Source of the DNA: Xanthomonas hortorum pv. pelargonii
Lineage (GTDB): Bacteria > Pseudomonadota > Gammaproteobacteria > Xanthomonadales > Xanthomonadaceae
DNA length: 64,000 nucleotides
Assembly: GCF_024499015.1 (NCBI RefSeq)
Contig: NZ_CP098604.1
Coordinates: forward strand, 1,302,001 to 1,366,000
Direction of reading: 5' to 3'
Numbering within the stretch: the stretch's first letter is position 1; each line of letters opens with the position of its first letter. The notes under the pieces were generated by a model. It worked only from the letters and a program-made list of their open reading frames with translations, had not been told where the DNA came from and searched no databases. The translations under genes and the position numbers were made by a program. This document shows positions 8,167 through 16,603 of the stretch, piece by piece.

Positions 8167-9168
8167 TTACGCAGACGCGTCCAGCAGCATGTCGTCTTCG
8201 CCGATCTGCTCATCCACCCACACCGCGCCCTGCTCGGCCATCACCCCCAACTGGTGCTCCAGCTCGCGCATCAGCAAGCGCACGCCGGGCTTATGGATCG
8301 CTGCGCCATCGCGATAGATCACCCCGCCTGCGCGCGCCTGCGAGGGCTGCTGCAGCTGGAACGCGCGCAGCTCGCCACGTGCGATATCGCCTGCCACCAT
8401 CATGCTCGGCATCACCGCAATGCTGTCGGTGCCGAGCAAAATCTCGCGGGTGAAACTGGCCGAGCTGGAACGCAACTGATCGCGCGTGGCCAGGCCGTGT
8501 TCGCGCATCACCTGAGCCACGTCGCGCTCCACATGCTGGCTCAACGTCGGCAACACCTGCCGATAGGCCGCGGCTTCGGCAATGCGCACCGGGCCGTTGG
8601 CGAACAAGGGGTGATCGCTGCGTGCAACCAAGGCGATCGGATCCTGGTACAGCACCTTGCGGATCAGCGCATCGTAACGGGCCAGCGGATACAGCCGGCC
8701 CACGACCAGGTCGATCTCGTTGCCGGCCAGCTTGGGCAGCAACTCGTCGGTGCGGCCGTGCAGCAGGCGCACCCGCAACGTTGGCTCGGCGCGGTACAAC
8801 GCGGCCAGCACGGCCGGCAACAATCCGCTTGCCGCCACCGGCAATGCGCCCACGGTGATCGTGAGCGCATCGTCCTGCAGCAGACCCTCGAAGGTATCTT
8901 GCGCACGCCGTAGCTGGCCAAGAACGACATGCGCGGTCTGTACCAGCACCTCGCCCATCGCATTGGGGCGCACGCCGCGCGAATGGCGCTCGAACAACGG
9001 CGCGCCGACGATCTCTTCGATCTCCTGCAGGGCGCGCGTCAATGCGGGCTGGGTGACGTTCAATACGCGTGAGGCGCGCAACAGGCTTTTTTGCCGGTCC
9101 AGCGCCTCGATGACACGTAGATGCCGGACCTTGATGCGGTGTTCGAAGAACACAGAGGACATGGTCAT
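8167..9168 (-). CDS. LysR-family regulator of the ligAB genes (PcaQ-like)
   Basis: A 333-residue LysR protein. The N-terminal winged helix is clear (IKVRHLRVIEALDRQKSLLRAS, then VTQPALTRALQEIEEIVGAPLFERHSRG), followed by the effector-binding domain from about residue 95. Overall it resembles the PcaQ/GbpR subgroup that responds to aromatic acids and their breakdown products. The start is placed at MTMSSVFF (9168); the longer reading from 9216 adds a low-quality leader. It follows ligA by 66 bases on the same strand, so ligB-ligA-lysR may be one transcript. That it activates ligBA is inferred from position. Confidence 0.87.
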   Translation of the reverse strand: MTMSSVFFEHRIKVRHLRVIEALDRQKSLLRASRVLNVTQPALTRALQEIEEIVGAPLFERHSRGVRPNAMGEVLVQTAHVVLGQLRRAQDTFEGLLQDDALTITVGALPVAASGLLPAVLAALYRAEPTLRVRLLHGRTDELLPKLAGNEIDLVVGRLYPLARYDALIRKVLYQDPIALVARSDHPLFANGPVRIAEAAAYRQVLPTLSQHVERDVAQVMREHGLATRDQLRSSSASFTREILLGTDSIAVMPSMMVAGDIARGELRAFQLQQPSQARAGGVIYRDGAAIHKPGVRLLMRELEHQLGVMAEQGAVWVDEQIGEDDMLLDASA

Positions 9169-9234
9169 GGGGAGGACCTTACGTTTGGGAAGTCGGGTGA
9201 AGCCGCGCTGCGGCACAGGGCCGACGCGTGCAGA

Positions 9235-9594
9235 TCAGCGTGCATCGGGCACACGCCGCGTCTGCATGAAGTCTTCGAAAGATTCGCCGCGCATGATGGC
9301 GTAAACCTGCAGATTGGTCATGCGCACCACGCGTGCAAATTTCTCGATCGCAAAAAAATTGGCGCCATACTGCACCAGGCCGAGCCAGTCGCGCGCACGG
9401 ATAAGCGCTTTTTCCTGATCGGTGAGCTCGGCTTCCTGCATCAGCATTTCGGCATCCTGCAAAAAACGATCGCGCCAAGGGGCGCGGATCATGTGCCAGA
9501 AGAAACGATTGATGCGCAGCGCGCGGTTGCTGGTGCGCAGATCGAACACGTAGGTGCCGCCGATCTGCTCCATGCCCTGTACTTGCGGATTCAT
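9235..9594 (-). CDS. ligA: Protocatechuate 4,5-dioxygenase alpha subunit (LigA-like)
   Basis: A 119-residue small subunit of a two-chain extradiol dioxygenase. LigA-family features are ALRINRFFWHMIRAPWRDRF, a Glu/Asp-rich middle and DWLGLVQYGANFFAIEKFARV. The start is set at MNPQVQG (9594) because AGGA lies about 8 bases upstream; the ATG at 9615 overlaps the ligB stop. LigA caps the active site formed by LigB. The pair cleaves protocatechuate, or gallate in related enzymes, between carbons 4 and 5. It is 10 bases after ligB and presumably translated from the same message. Confidence 0.88.
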   Translation of the reverse strand: MNPQVQGMEQIGGTYVFDLRTSNRALRINRFFWHMIRAPWRDRFLQDAEMLMQEAELTDQEKALIRARDWLGLVQYGANFFAIEKFARVVRMTNLQVYAIMRGESFEDFMQTRRVPDAR

Positions 9595-9604
9595 CGTCAG
9601 GTCC

Positions 9605-10501
9605 TCATGCCGCATTCGCGGTGTGCGCGAGCAATTCTGCAGAGCGCAGCGCGCCGGCGGCTTCTTCGCCAGGCTCGTACAGCACCACGGTCATCGCAGT
9701 GGTGGTCATCAGGTAGTAGTTCTGATGCAGCTTGCGGATCGGCCCGTCCAGAGCACCACGCATCGCCAGCCACATGATCTGCTCCACGCTCTCGGCACCG
9801 CCCAGGCGCACGTAATCGGTATGGGTCAACTCGGTCAGCGTTTCCGGCGCATGCTGGAAACGATCCAGAAATTCCATGTCCCACTCGGTGTTGTTGAAGC
9901 CGGTACGCTCGCCATGGATCTGATGCGAGAGCCCGCCGGTGCCCACCACCACCACCTTGAGATCTTGCGGATAGGATTCGATCGCGCGGCGCACCGCCTG
10001 GCCCAGGCGGTAGCAGCGGCGCGCGGTCGGCAGCGGGTACTGCAGCACGTTGATGGCGATCGGCACCACCGTGCCCGGCCAGTCCGGCACGTGCGGCCAC
10101 AGCAGCGGCAATGGCGCCGCGCAGCCGTGGTCGATGGGCTTGTCCTGGAACACGGTCAGGTCGAATTCGTCGTTGACCAGGCATTCGGCGATATGCGCCT
10201 GCAGCTGCACATCGCCGCGGATCGGCGGCAGATTGCGCAGTCCCGCACCTTCGTCGGCGACCGGAAAGCGCTCGCCGATGCCCAGTGCGAAGGTCGGGTA
10301 CAGGTCGAAGAAGAAGGTCGTGCAATGGTCGTTGTAGAAGAACACCAGCACGTCGGCCTGTTGTTCGGCCAACCAGGCGGCCACAGGTGTGTAACCGTCG
10401 AACAGCGGCTTCCAGAGCGGATCCTGCTGCTTGCCCTTGTCGTAGGCCACCCCGATGGTGGGAACGTGCGAGGTCCCGATGCCGCCGATGATGCTTGCCA
10501 T
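9605..10501 (-). CDS. ligB: Protocatechuate/gallate 4,5-dioxygenase beta subunit (LigB-like, catalytic)
   Basis: A 298-residue catalytic subunit of the class III extradiol family. Residues that match the iron site of Sphingobium LigB are His12 (GTSHVPTIG), His59 (FYNDHCTTF) and Glu240 (ESVEQIMW); the acid/base His193 lies in GLSHQIHG and His125 in PIDHGC. The ATG at 10501 has AGGAG 7 bases upstream. The product, a 2-hydroxymuconate semialdehyde from protocatechuate or oxalomesaconate from gallate, needs further enzymes, and none of the usual ligC, ligI, ligJ or ligK genes is in the window. A gallate role would not need LigC. The upstream region is shared with gntR and carries two operator-like sites. 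Confidence 0.9.
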   Translation of the reverse strand: MASIIGGIGTSHVPTIGVAYDKGKQQDPLWKPLFDGYTPVAAWLAEQQADVLVFFYNDHCTTFFFDLYPTFALGIGERFPVADEGAGLRNLPPIRGDVQLQAHIAECLVNDEFDLTVFQDKPIDHGCAAPLPLLWPHVPDWPGTVVPIAINVLQYPLPTARRCYRLGQAVRRAIESYPQDLKVVVVGTGGLSHQIHGERTGFNNTEWDMEFLDRFQHAPETLTELTHTDYVRLGGAESVEQIMWLAMRGALDGPIRKLHQNYYLMTTTAMTVVLYEPGEEAAGALRSAELLAHTANAA

Positions 10502-10578
10502 GTTGCACTCCTGCGACGCGGGCCGGCCGCTTCCGGGGCCAAACGCGCGTCATTGGTTGAGTCGGGATCAGCGACGCA

Positions 10579-10644
10579 ATGGATCCCAAAGAAGGAAGGT
10601 CAACGACTCCGGACCGCCAAAACGGTATCCTTGGGATCCAAATT
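10579..10644. promoter_or_regulatory. Paired VanR/GntR-like operator sites between ligB and gntR
   Basis: Two quasi-palindromes, ATGGATCCCAAA (10579-10590) and TTGGGATCCAAATT (10631-10644), are in opposite orientation with centres 51 bases apart, close to five helical turns. The sharing arms are TGGATCCCAA and TTGGGATCCA. They resemble the ATTGGATCCAAT site of VanR, a GntR/FCD regulator. The divergent gntR gene starts about 90 bases away, which makes it the obvious candidate binder. A looping or cooperative arrangement is inference. Confidence 0.7.
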
Positions 10645-10736
10645 GCCATCAAGCGTTCTCATCCGCAAGGTTTTTATACAAGTAATTGCAAGTTTCCCCG
10701 CTCGAAGGAACGTGCGCTGCGGTACGGCGCGAGAGA

Positions 10737-11411
10737 ATGGAGCCAATGGCGAACAACCACCGATTGCAAGCGGTCCAGCAACTACGCGAATTGATCCTGT
10801 GCGGCACCTTTGCCCCGGGCGAACGCATCACCGAAGCGGCCTTGGCCGAGCGTCTGGCCATTTCCCGCACCCCCATCCGGCAGGCATTGCCGGCGCTGTG
10901 CCAGGAGGGCCTGCTGGTACAGACGGGCAACCGCGGTTATGCGGTGCGGCGTTTCAGCCAGCAGGAGAGCCTGGACGCGCTGGCGGTCCGGGCGTTGATG
11001 GAAGGTATGGCCGCACGCGCCGTGGCCGAACAAGGCGCCTCGGCCGACCTGCTCGCCGCCCTGCATGCCTGCCTGGACGAGGGTGACCGCATCCTGGCCA
11101 AGCGCACCCTGGATGCCAGCGACGAGCTGGCCTACGGCGACATGAACGCGCGGTTCCACCGCATGATCGTGATGGCGGCCGACAAACCGATCCTGATTGA
11201 GACGGTGGACCGCTGCACGCTGGTACCGTTTGTCAGCCCCACCAACGTGGTGTTCGGGCAACGCTCGCCGACGCTGGCCTACGACGATCTGTATTACGGG
11301 CATCGGCAACATGGGGCGATCGTGTCGGCCATCGAGCAACGCGACGGCGCGCGCGCCGAACTGTTGTTCCGCGAGCATGCCAACACACAGCGGCACAGCA
11401 TGGGGATTTAA
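10737..11411 (+). CDS. GntR-family (FCD-domain) regulator
   Basis: A 224-residue regulator. The N-terminal winged helix reads LRELILCGTFAPGERITEAALAERLAISRTPIRQAL, the GntR signature. The C-terminal FCD all-helical domain includes DMNARFHRMIVMAADKPIL and GHRQHGAIVSAIEQRDG, which supply the His and Asp residues that bind metal or an organic acid in this subfamily. The start is either the ATG at 10737 or the one at 10746; neither has an ideal Shine-Dalgarno. It is divergent from ligBA, with VanR-like sites between them, so it probably represses ligBA and itself and is released by an aromatic acid. No terminator was recognised after it. Confidence 0.87.
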   Translation: MEPMANNHRLQAVQQLRELILCGTFAPGERITEAALAERLAISRTPIRQALPALCQEGLLVQTGNRGYAVRRFSQQESLDALAVRALMEGMAARAVAEQGASADLLAALHACLDEGDRILAKRTLDASDELAYGDMNARFHRMIVMAADKPILIETVDRCTLVPFVSPTNVVFGQRSPTLAYDDLYYGHRQHGAIVSAIEQRDGARAELLFREHANTQRHSMGI

Positions 11412-11586
11412 CTCTGCAGCTTGGTTGCGTTTTCAGCGCGGCCAAACCATGAAGGCAGCAGACGTCAACACTCACGTGTGCCAGCTCCCTTGCGTTGCGC
11501 AAGCGCACAGTGCGAGTCACGTCACCCCCGCGCTCCACGTCACGTGCATGCCGGCTTTGCGCCCGCATGCACGCCGTTCGGCCGCC

Positions 11587-12615
11587 CTACAACGAATGCA
11601 CGTACATCAGGTTCACGCTGTTACCGGCGACCGAATTCTCCACGTCCAGCGGGATGTAAAGATTGAGGTTGAACAGGTTCTTTGCATCCACGCGCCATGA
11701 CAGCCCGGGCCCCAGATACAGCTGCATGCGCTTGCTGTCCGCCACGCGCGCGCCATTGGTCCGGTTGTCTTTGAGCTGCTGCAGGAAATAGCCGTTCACA
11801 CCCACGCGCAGTTGCTCGCTCACTTTCACCGAGCTGGCAAAGTTGACCCAGACCGCGTCGCCGGCCTGGCCATTGCGAAACCGGAAGCCCGGGATCGGCG
11901 GCACGCCACCGGCACGGTCGGTGCGGAAATTGTAGAGATAGTTGATGCGCGCACTGATTTCCCAGTTGTCGGTGGGCTGCACCGTGAATGCCCAGTGCGG
12001 TGCGATCGACCAAAAGCCGGTGCCCTGGTTGATGGCAATGTCGCGATCGAACTTGCCGACCGGTGCGAACAGATCCAGCGCAAAGCGCTGAAAGAAGAAC
12101 ACACGCCCGTCCCGCATGACAGGCGGCATCTGCAGCGCCGGACCGAACGAAATATCGCCCATGCCAAACCCATTGCTGCTCAATCGCACCGGGCTGTCGG
12201 CTGCGAACGAGGTGTCGTAGTTCACCAGCGGGATGATGGTGTTGAAACTCAGCGAACCGCGCCCCAGCGAATACGGGGTCACGTAGATCAACTGGGTCAG
12301 TAAAGCGCTGACCCCGACCTGCGGGTCGCGAAACGCAGGCGAGTTATCCCCGCGCGCATTCTTGATCGTGTTCAAGTCGTAGTAACGCAGGTATTCCAGC
12401 ACCGTCCAGCCCGGCGTGGTGGAGCCGAAGCCATCCATGAAACTGGTGCCGCCCAGGTTGATGCCCTGCGGCATGGCCACTGTGTCGGGCGCTGCCTGCG
12501 CGAGGACGACCGCCGGTGCCAGCGTGCCAAGCAAGAGGGCCAGCCTGCCCGCATGCTGGCGGCGCGACCGGGACGATGAAGGACGACGACCAACAGACAA
12601 GCGTGCGCGTTCCAC
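11587..12615 (-). CDS. Outer-membrane channel of the phenol-degradation 'MetA' (SphA-like) family
   Basis: A 342-residue protein starting at a GTG (12615) with GGAGAA 7 bases upstream. It has a signal peptide (RLALLLGTLAPAVVLAQA). The remainder alternates short polar and aromatic strands (GWTVLEYLRYYDL, GRGSLSFNTIIPLVNYD, GMGDISFGPALQ, WEISARINYLYNF) typical of a beta-barrel of the family annotated as meta-pathway of phenol degradation protein. Such proteins are thought to let hydrophobic aromatic compounds through the outer membrane. The neighbours, an NTF2-like protein and a hydrolase, and the nearby ring-cleavage genes support a role in aromatic uptake. The true substrate is unknown. Confidence 0.8.
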   Translation of the reverse strand: MERARLSVGRRPSSSRSRRQHAGRLALLLGTLAPAVVLAQAAPDTVAMPQGINLGGTSFMDGFGSTTPGWTVLEYLRYYDLNTIKNARGDNSPAFRDPQVGVSALLTQLIYVTPYSLGRGSLSFNTIIPLVNYDTSFAADSPVRLSSNGFGMGDISFGPALQMPPVMRDGRVFFFQRFALDLFAPVGKFDRDIAINQGTGFWSIAPHWAFTVQPTDNWEISARINYLYNFRTDRAGGVPPIPGFRFRNGQAGDAVWVNFASSVKVSEQLRVGVNGYFLQQLKDNRTNGARVADSKRMQLYLGPGLSWRVDAKNLFNLNLYIPLDVENSVAGNSVNLMYVHSL

Positions 12616-12729
12616 TAGGCGATTCTCCGATAAGGATGGGCGATTGAGGCAACGCGACAGGGGGGAGGAGCAGTGGTGCGATGCCACCCGGGTTCGCCGG
12701 GGGCACCGTTGAACAGCGGTGGTGGGTGT

Positions 12730-13161
12730 CTAGTGCGCTTCCACGCGCACCAGCAATGCGCCGAGGCGTTGTTTGAACAGCCAGTGGTCGTCCTGGCGCA
12801 CCAGCACATCGTCGAACGTGCCAATCAATGCCGGCGCCTGTGCGGTCCACGGCGGCGGCGCGGTGGCCTGTGGTGCGCTGTACAGCACCACGTAGCTGTG
12901 TGCATGGGCCAATGCGTCTGAGTGCACGCTGACCAGGGTATTGAGCATGAGATGGCAGGTACTGCGCGGCGCCCGTGCACGGAATGCCTCGCGGATCGCC
13001 TCGCGCCCATGCACGGGCGCGTCTGGTGCGCTAGGCCTTGCAAAGACGCCATCTGCGGTGAACAACGCAGCCAGTGCGTCATGTTCATGGCGATCGTTGT
13101 ACAAGGCGAACCGGCGGATCAGCTGTTCGCAAGCAACGATGATCGAAGCGTCTGGGGACAC
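12730..13161 (-). CDS. NTF2/SnoaL-like small protein
   Basis: A 143-residue protein with the cone-shaped NTF2-like fold: CEQLIRRFALYNDRHEHDALAALFTADGVFARP, then GREAIREAFRAR, HLMLNTLVSVHSDALAHAHSYVVLYS and DDHWLFKQR. Members are often ring-hydroxylase small subunits, isomerases, dehydratases or ligand carriers. The start is a GTG (13161) with GAGG about 7 bases upstream. It lies between the outer-membrane channel and an alpha/beta hydrolase on the same strand, with gaps of about 110 bases. No large Rieske subunit is nearby, so a stand-alone enzyme or binding role is more likely. Its reaction is not known. Confidence 0.75.
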   Translation of the reverse strand: MSPDASIIVACEQLIRRFALYNDRHEHDALAALFTADGVFARPSAPDAPVHGREAIREAFRARAPRSTCHLMLNTLVSVHSDALAHAHSYVVLYSAPQATAPPPWTAQAPALIGTFDDVLVRQDDHWLFKQRLGALLVRVEAH

Positions 13162-13265
13162 GCGGTGGCCTCACTGGCAATGGGTGATAAGTGGCGGGCG
13201 ACGCTGAGGTCAGCCAACGTGCATTCGTGAGCCGATGGGTGTGGCGCCGCATGGGGAGACGGTGG

Positions 13266-13985
13266 TCATGCAACCAGCCAATCGCGCAGCGCGGCACTGA
13301 CCGCAGCAGGCGCTTCCACCGGCGTCATATGCCCGCTGTGCTCGAACACCACCAACTGCGCGTGCGGGATCTGCCGCGCCATGTCTTGATGACGTTCCAG
13401 CGGACTCCAGCTGTCTTGCCGGCCAACGCCAAGCAGCGTCGGGCAATGCACCTGCGCCAGCACGGGCGCGGCATCGGGCCGATGCAGTAGCGCGGTCACC
13501 TGGGCGGCATAGCTCTGCGGGGTCTGCCGCATGACCATGGCGACCAGTGCCTGCATCAGTTCGGCGTCGTCGTGGTGGTCGGGGTGCAGCATCGGCGGCA
13601 ACCACTGGCGGGCCAGCGCCTGCATGCCGTCGCGGCGCGCCAGCTCCACGAGCGCACCACGCCGCGCATGCTCCTGCGCGTGCGCCGGATGCACGCCGGT
13701 GTCCAGCAGCGCCAGGCGCTGCACGCGCTCCGGCGCCTGCCGCACGATCTCCAGCGCCACCCGGCCGCCCATCGAATGACCGGCCAGCGCAAACTGGTCA
13801 GGCGCCGCGGCCAATGCCTGCGCAGCCATCTGCTGCACGCTGTCGATACCCGGGAAATCGAGCACGCGCACCTCGGCGATGTCCGCCAGCGCCGCACGTT
13901 GCTCGTCCCAGATGCTGGCGTCACACAGCAGCCCGCTCAGCAGGAGCAGCGGCGGGGTGAGTCGTATGGAAACGGCGGAGGTCAT
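13266..13985 (-). CDS. Alpha/beta-fold hydrolase (MhpC/PcaD-like)
   Basis: A 239-residue alpha/beta hydrolase with the nucleophile elbow GHSMGG (Ser71), an acid candidate Asp191 in VGRQDSWSP and His219 in FEHSGHMTPVE, so the catalytic triad is intact. The oxyanion loop lies in LLSGLLCDASIWDEQ. Relatives hydrolyse enol-lactones or ring-cleavage products, or act as general esterases. It is first in a likely minus-strand unit with the NTF2-like and channel genes. The context suggests action on an aromatic or lactone intermediate, but the substrate is not evident. It is cytoplasmic with no signal peptide. Confidence 0.82.
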   Translation of the reverse strand: MTSAVSIRLTPPLLLLSGLLCDASIWDEQRAALADIAEVRVLDFPGIDSVQQMAAQALAAAPDQFALAGHSMGGRVALEIVRQAPERVQRLALLDTGVHPAHAQEHARRGALVELARRDGMQALARQWLPPMLHPDHHDDAELMQALVAMVMRQTPQSYAAQVTALLHRPDAAPVLAQVHCPTLLGVGRQDSWSPLERHQDMARQIPHAQLVVFEHSGHMTPVEAPAAVSAALRDWLVA

Positions 13986-14087
13986 GGCCCGACTGTAGCC
14001 AGCCCGGGCGCGTCCGTCGTATGGAAACTGCGGCCTTCGCTATTACCTCTGGAACATAGTAGCCAGCAGACCGTCAGCGCGGTGCGC

Positions 14088-15269
14088 TCACGCGTTGCCG
14101 GACGCGCGCTTCCACAGCAGGTCCACCAACGGCGGGAGCTTGCCCGCCGCCCCCAGCACCGCGCCACGCAGCAGGGTCAGATGCATCTCGTCGTTGGAGA
14201 ACACCGTGTTGATCGCGTCGAAGCCATACGCGGCAACGGTGTTTTCGCTGCGCCGCGTGCGTGCCCAGCGCTGCAGGCGATGTGGGGCGGCCCAGCCGGC
14301 ACGCTTTGCGAGCGCGTTGCGCACCTCATCGCGCAACGCCGCCACATCGCGCAGGCCCAGGTTGACGCCCTGCCCGGCCAGCGGATGCACCACGTGTGCG
14401 GCGTCGCCCAAGGTCAGCACGCGGCCGCTGACGTATTGCTCCACCAACTGCCGCTGCAGCGGAAATGCCGCGCGCGCAGACACCACGCGCACGTCGCCCA
14501 GTCGCGCGGCAAAGGCCTGGGTCAACTCGCGCGAGAAGTCGGCATCGTCGAGTGCCAATACGCGCTCGGCTTCGGCATCCGGCAAGGTCCACACGATCGA
14601 ACTGCGGCCATCGGCGAACGGCAGAAATGCCAGCGGGCCGGTGGGCAAAAAGCGCTGCCAGGCGGTGGATTGATGCGGCTGATCGGTCTCCACGAACGCC
14701 ACCACGCCGCGCTGTGCATAGGCATGCCGCGCCACCGGCAGACCAGTCAACTCGCGCAAAGTAGAGGCAGCGCCATCGGCAGCAATTGCAATCGCCGCCT
14801 CCAGCCGACTGCCGTCGTCCAGGCGCAGGCGCACGCTGCCTGCGTCCTGCTCCAGCTCGACCACGCGCGCCGGGCAATGCACTGCGATGCCTGCGGCATG
14901 CACGGCGGCCCACAGACGATCGACCAGCAACGCGTGTTCGACGATCCAGCCAAGTTGTTCGCGGCCCAGCGTGTCGGCATCGAAACTCAATTCGCCGCCA
15001 CCGCCTGCGTCCCAGACCCGCATGCGCCGGTACGGCTGCACGCGTGCGGCGCGCACGGCCTTCCACACGCCCAGGCTCTCCAGCAGCGCGGCATTGTCAG
15101 CGGCAAAGGCGTACACGCGCAGATCGGGTTGCTCTGCGTGCCACCGCGCAGGCTCACGGCCTTCGACTAAAGCGACGCTCAAGCCCGCATCGGCCAGGGC
15201 CAGCGCGCAGGCGGCACCGACCACACCACCGCCGACGATCAACGCATCGCGGGTGCTGCGGCGGCTCAT
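14088..15269 (-). CDS. UbiH/UbiF/COQ6-family FAD-dependent hydroxylase (second of the pair)
   Basis: A 393-residue class A flavoprotein hydroxylase of ubiquinone synthesis. Signatures are the FAD Rossmann motif ALIVGGGVVGAACALALADAG, IAIAADGAASTLRE (DG motif) and VLTLGDAAHVVHPLAGQGVNLGLRD (GD motif). The start is the ATG at 15269, whose ATGA overlaps the stop of the upstream hydroxylase by four bases, so the two are translationally coupled. It should hydroxylate one position of the octaprenylphenol ring at the membrane. Which of UbiF, UbiI or UbiM it matches cannot be settled here. Two such enzymes in tandem are common in gammaproteobacteria. Confidence 0.85.
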   Translation of the reverse strand: MSRRSTRDALIVGGGVVGAACALALADAGLSVALVEGREPARWHAEQPDLRVYAFAADNAALLESLGVWKAVRAARVQPYRRMRVWDAGGGGELSFDADTLGREQLGWIVEHALLVDRLWAAVHAAGIAVHCPARVVELEQDAGSVRLRLDDGSRLEAAIAIAADGAASTLRELTGLPVARHAYAQRGVVAFVETDQPHQSTAWQRFLPTGPLAFLPFADGRSSIVWTLPDAEAERVLALDDADFSRELTQAFAARLGDVRVVSARAAFPLQRQLVEQYVSGRVLTLGDAAHVVHPLAGQGVNLGLRDVAALRDEVRNALAKRAGWAAPHRLQRWARTRRSENTVAAYGFDAINTVFSNDEMHLTLLRGAVLGAAGKLPPLVDLLWKRASGNA

Positions 15270-16474
15270 GCGATTCCCCGGCATAGCTGCGGCACATCGC
15301 CACGGAAGCCCATTGCCCCGCCGACCAGCATCGATTGCAGCGGTGCCGCCTGCGAGGTGGCCAGCAGCCCGAGACTGCGCAACGGCCGCAGCAACGGCGC
15401 CGGATTGCCAGTGAGCCGTGCCAATCCGCTGGAAAACCCGATGGTCTGTTCGCGGTCCACGCGCCGACGCGCCAGATACTCGCTCAGAAGCGCGCCGGCA
15501 CCGGCATCGCTGCGATCGTGTTCGATCAATTCGGCCAGCGTCAGCGCATCGCGCAAGCCGAGGTTGAAGCCTTGCGCGCCGATCGGGTGCAGTGTCTGCG
15601 CCGCATTGCCGATCAGCACCACGCGCTCGGCCACCAGATTGGTGGCCAGCACCTGCAGCAACGGATACGCGCTGCGCTCGCCGCTGGCGACAAAACGCCC
15701 GGCGCGCCAGCCGGCCGCGCGCTGCAAGCGGGCCAGCCAGCCTGCCTCGTCGAGCGCAGCCACTGCCTCGGCGTCGGCACGCGCCACGCAATGGATAGCA
15801 CCGTAATGTCGATCGCCGCGCGGCAGTAATGCGGTTGGCCCGTGCTCGCCGAAGCGCTCCCACGCGGTGCCATCCGGCGGCTTGGATGCGCGCACCCGCG
15901 CGACGAACAGGGTCTGGAAAAAGTCGTGCGCTTCGCTGCCGATATGCAGCAGCTCGCGCACTGCGCTGTGGCTGCCGTCGGCGCCGACCACCAGCCTGGC
16001 CCGCACAAGCTGCTCGCCTTCATCGGTGGACAGGCGCAGTGCGCGCAGGCCGTCCTGCACCGGTTCGACCCCGATGCAACGCGCCGGGCGATAACGGCGT
16101 AGATGGGTCAGTTCGTCCAGGCGTGCCTGCAAGGCATCACCGAAGTCGCGCGCCACCACCACCTGGCCGAAGCTGTCGCGCCCGTAGTCGGCGGCGTCCA
16201 GCTGCACTCGGCCAAAGTCGCCTGCGCGGCTGACATGGATGCGCCGGATCGGCCCCGGCGGGCTGCGCAGCTTGGCCATCACCCCAAGTGCGCCGAGCGC
16301 GTTGACGGTGGCGGCGGCAAAACTGAGGTTACGTTGGTCGAACACGGCTGGCGGAGTGCCGGCCGGGGTGGCTTCCACCAGCCCGACATCCAGGCCGATG
16401 CGGTCCAGCGCGATCGCCAGGCTGGAGCCGACCAGGCCGCCGCCCACGATCAGAACGTCATGTAGGTGTGTCAT
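15266..16474 (-). CDS. ubiH: 2-Octaprenyl-6-methoxyphenol hydroxylase (UbiH-like)
   Basis: A 402-residue FAD-dependent monooxygenase. It starts MTHLHDVLIVGGGLVGSSLA with the dinucleotide-binding motif, carries VVGADGSHSAVRELL (DG motif) and VVLIGNAAQTLHPIGAQGFNLGLRD; the motif reads GNAA rather than the more usual GDAA. The start is the ATG at 16474; a GTG at 16480, preceded by AAGG, would add only two residues. It overlaps the downstream hydroxylase by ATGA. The role is a ring hydroxylation in ubiquinone synthesis. It is divergent from a small membrane-protein gene. Confidence 0.85.
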   Translation of the reverse strand: MTHLHDVLIVGGGLVGSSLAIALDRIGLDVGLVEATPAGTPPAVFDQRNLSFAAATVNALGALGVMAKLRSPPGPIRRIHVSRAGDFGRVQLDAADYGRDSFGQVVVARDFGDALQARLDELTHLRRYRPARCIGVEPVQDGLRALRLSTDEGEQLVRARLVVGADGSHSAVRELLHIGSEAHDFFQTLFVARVRASKPPDGTAWERFGEHGPTALLPRGDRHYGAIHCVARADAEAVAALDEAGWLARLQRAAGWRAGRFVASGERSAYPLLQVLATNLVAERVVLIGNAAQTLHPIGAQGFNLGLRDALTLAELIEHDRSDAGAGALLSEYLARRRVDREQTIGFSSGLARLTGNPAPLLRPLRSLGLLATSQAAPLQSMLVGGAMGFRGDVPQLCRGIA

Positions 16475-16603
16475 CCCCACATGATAAGCCTTCGCCCATG
16501 GCCTGTTGGCGTGATCGGGTGGGACAGCTTGACGCGCCAGGCGCGCGTGGCTCGGCGGGTTCCACGCTACACTCCCGGGCCTGTGATCCGGCTCCTTTCG
16601 CGC

